Source: Mycolicibacterium grossiae (lineage in GTDB: Bacteria > Actinomycetota > Actinomycetes > Mycobacteriales > Mycobacteriaceae). From it: a DNA stretch of 64,000 bases. Below the pieces are notes generated by a model that saw only the letters and a list, made by a program, of their open reading frames with translations, was not told the DNA's origin and did no database searches. The position numbers and the translations under genes are program-made. The DNA is taken from assembly GCF_008329645.1 (NCBI RefSeq), contig NZ_CP043474.1, forward strand, positions 1,426,001 through 1,490,000. The letters are read 5' to 3'. Of the stretch, positions 62,801 to 64,000 are shown piece by piece (the stretch's first letter is position 1; each line of letters starts with the position of its first letter).

Positions 62801-64000
62801 TTCACCGCCGGTGCCGACGGCGACCTGAAGTGGACGGTCACGGCGACCGCGGAACTCAACACGCTGCCGCGCCGCCCTCGCCGTACCCCGCGCGGCGACG
62901 CCTCCGAACCCGTCGCCGCGACGGGACGCGAGGAGTTCTACGCCCGCACCGCCGCGATCGGCTTCGACTACGGCGACGCCTTCCGCCCCATCACCGAAGT
63001 GACGGCGGGGGAGGACTGGGCCGCCGCCGCGATGACGGTCCCCGCCACCATCGCCGGCGACCTCGCCCAGTACCGGTTCCACCCAGCGCTGGTCGACGGG
63101 GCGTTTCAAACGCTCTTCGGCGCACCGTTCCTCGGCAAGGTCGCCCACGACAGTCCGTACCTGCCGACCCGCATCCGCCACGGTGCGGTCTACGGCGCAC
63201 CGACCGCCGCGATGACCGTGCACGTCGACGTCGTGACCGCGACGCGCGAGGAGGTGGAAGCCGACATCACCATCACCGATGAGCACGGCGACCTGCTCGC
63301 GGTGTTCGACGGCTTCACGGTCCAGTCACTCACCGCGTCGTCGCGCATGTCGCCCGAGCGCATCGACAAGGGTCTCTACGAGATCGACTGGCAGGAACAC
63401 GAACCCGAACTCGCCGACGCCGAGCCGCCGATGTCGATCGAGGCCCGGTCCTGGTTGGTGTTCGCCGATCGCAGCGGGGTCGGCGCCGCCGTCGCCGAGC
63501 GGCTCCGCAGTACCGGACACGACGTACGGACGGTCGCTCACCAGGACGTCGCCGCCCTCGTCGAGACCGACGACGGCTGGGCGATCGACCCGAGCCGTCC
63601 CGACCACCTCCACGAATTGATCGCGGCGCACCTCGACTCGGGTGCCGGTCTCACCGACGTCGTCGACTGCTGGCCGATGGACGTGGTGGACCGTGCGGCC
63701 GATGCGGAGGATCTCGGCGTCCTCACGGTCCTGCGGCTCGTGCAGGCGCTCGCCGGGCAGGACGGTGCCTCACCCCGGTTGCACCTGGTGACCGCCGGCG
63801 CGCAACCCGCGCTCGGTACCGAACGCCTCGCGGTCGAGCAAGCCGCGGTCTGGGGCCTCGGGAGGGTGATCGGTCACCAGGAATTCGGCGACCGCTGGGG
63901 CGGACTCGTCGACGTCGACCCCGACGCCGACGCCACCGCAACCGCACGGCGGCTCCACGACCACCTCGTCGGTGGCGGTGAGGATCAGGTGGCGTTGCGC
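59822..64000 (+). CDS. Type I polyketide synthase, KS-AT-DH portion (runs off the window)
   Basis: The first 1393 residues of a modular PKS. The KS (about 10-430) has DTACSSSL with Cys182, EAHGTGT with His317 and NIGHLEAG with His357, so it is active. The AT (about 534-850) has GMGPQWW instead of GQGxQW, GHSAGE with Ser625 and a specificity motif YHTH (732-735), which is neither the clear malonyl (HAFH) nor methylmalonyl (YASH) form. The DH (about 905-1190) has the HxxxGxxxxP motif with His928 and DGAFQ with Asp1092. Residues about 1215-1393 look like a KR-type structural subdomain, so ER, KR and ACP are expected beyond the edge. There is no N-terminal loading or docking domain. It starts 11 bp after the halogenase-like gene. 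Confidence 0.9.
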   Translation, partial: MTERDTHAPLAIVGMGCRLPGGVGSAADYWELLCSGTDATRVVPESRWNAARYHDPSPKKVGKMATRRGGFLDDIDQFDPQFFGISPREAHSIDPQQRLLLQATWEAFEDGGIPVDALAGTDVGVFVGGFTLDYQLLQNQGRTSRYRFKSHSATGMMMTMLANRISFAFDFRGPSMTVDTACSSSLVAVHLAAQSIWNGECRLALAGGVNVMVGPNTAIAESKSGFLSPDGRCKAFDASADGYARGEGGAVVVVKPLEDAVRDGDRIYAQILGTAVSQDGHTDGITVPREEAQETAITSALRRAGVQPADIAYVEAHGTGTPVGDPVELRALANALAAERPADRPLLVGSVKTNIGHLEAGAGVAGLMKAALVLEHGYIPAHLHLNEPAVAFEDLGIDVPRSGRAFPDVARRLAGVNSFGFGGTNAHVVLAEPPQPVPAPDATDGLPLTLLPLSARSEEALVASARRLADHVDAHPDTELRILAHTLSRRRTHLSHRRTLVAADLRDAADQLRALADGERIALSRNGSADPKLAFVCTGMGPQWWRMCRGLLDVLPTFTESILRSDHELSRHADWSLIEELRRDESASRMTETDVAQPANFAIQVALAEQLRDFGLVPDGVVGHSAGEVAAHHLAGLLTFEQAIEVIYHRSRLQQRTRGLGRMLAVGLGAEALPQALDDSARAEIGHRVSIAAINGPSAIAIAGDGDVLADIAHQLEEAGVFHRFLTGKVPYHTHYMDAVKDDLFAAFEGLSSKAAATPLYSTVTGERLDGYSAGAAYWWQNTRATVLFEPAVRRMLDDGFTHFLELGPHPVLASSIFEIAGTERAVVLASQRRDDDDLRTFLDAVGALHAHGHDVDWSAVHPGPSSAPLRLPSYPWQLKRYWNETPEAAEELHYAPVHPLLGQPVHGIHPTWEVELSQALLPFLGDHRVQGSVVVPGAVFVEMALAAAKASYGADHSVHDLVLHRALIIDDTCDPILRTTLNQDDGTLEFAAFTAGADGDLKWTVTATAELNTLPRRPRRTPRGDASEPVAATGREEFYARTAAIGFDYGDAFRPITEVTAGEDWAAAAMTVPATIAGDLAQYRFHPALVDGAFQTLFGAPFLGKVAHDSPYLPTRIRHGAVYGAPTAAMTVHVDVVTATREEVEADITITDEHGDLLAVFDGFTVQSLTASSRMSPERIDKGLYEIDWQEHEPELADAEPPMSIEARSWLVFADRSGVGAAVAERLRSTGHDVRTVAHQDVAALVETDDGWAIDPSRPDHLHELIAAHLDSGAGLTDVVDCWPMDVVDRAADAEDLGVLTVLRLVQALAGQDGASPRLHLVTAGAQPALGTERLAVEQAAVWGLGRVIGHQEFGDRWGGLVDVDPDADATATARRLHDHLVGGGEDQVALR

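Noticed and set aside
59732..63286. Two long antisense frames over the PKS
   Set aside because: They mirror the KS/AT/DH coding bias and show no recognisable domain; the plus-strand PKS explains the sequence.
1..64000. Mobile elements, tRNA genes, CRISPR arrays or phage genes
   Set aside because: No transposase, integrase, tRNA cloverleaf or spaced repeat array was recognised anywhere in the window.

Overview
The window is high-GC actinobacterial chromosome, most probably a fast-growing Mycobacterium (Mycolicibacterium). The lineage signs are: an MmpL transporter, an LpqN/LpqT-type lipoprotein, an MPT63-like (DUF1942) secreted protein, a WS/DGAT acyltransferase, a DevR (DosR)-like regulator, an Lsr2-type nucleoid protein, an Arr rifampicin ADP-ribosyltransferase, a GabD2 dehydrogenase, an Rv0315-like GH16 protein, an MPTR-like Asn/Gly repeat protein and several promoters with a TANNNT -10 box six or seven bases before a GTG/ATG (leaderless transcripts). 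No rRNA, tRNA, CRISPR array, insertion sequence or prophage was seen.

Layout, left to right. 0-9.8 kb holds the end of a GMC oxidoreductase, lycopene cyclase, a DUF389 membrane protein, an AGE-family isomerase, a Cys-nucleophile alpha/beta hydrolase, a NIPSNAP protein, a divergent SDR/TetR pair with a clear operator, and a PrpF-transporter-LysR cassette. 10.8-15 kb holds an SDR-WS/DGAT pair facing a flavin monooxygenase; both the acyltransferase and the monooxygenase carry a single-base frameshift. 15-21.6 kb is rich in exported proteins (a large Ser/Thr/Pro-rich S15-type hydrolase, a DUF1942 protein, a small MPTR-like secreted protein) plus a GGDEF protein. 21.6-30.9 kb is regulatory and redox: a GlxA/AraC regulator, an HD protein, a DevR-like response regulator with a GAF kinase and a second, CHASE3-bearing kinase whose ATP-binding motifs are degraded and whose promoter region carries DosR-box-like sites, then small redox/STAS proteins and a Tat-exported phosphatase.

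30.9-38.8 kb has two TetR-controlled reductase/hydrolase units, a DUF4436 membrane protein, a lipoprotein, Arr behind a long palindrome, and a metallo-beta-lactamase-fold hydrolase. 39-46 kb has a large LuxR-type ATPase regulator followed by a compact five-gene operon headed by an ECF sigma factor and ending in a sugar porter. 46-56.5 kb is envelope-related: MmpL, GH16, an L,D-transpeptidase, GabD2, an Lsr2 paralogue, an LpqN-like lipoprotein and a TetR.

The last 7.4 kb is the most unusual part. A CPA2-type cation/proton antiporter, a flavin-dependent halogenase-like enzyme and a multidomain type I polyketide synthase (KS-AT-DH visible, running off the window) are packed in one direction. This looks like the start of a biosynthetic locus that could make a halogenated polyketide or lipid; that product idea is inference. 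Many start codons were chosen from ribosome-binding sites or -10 boxes, as noted in each entry.
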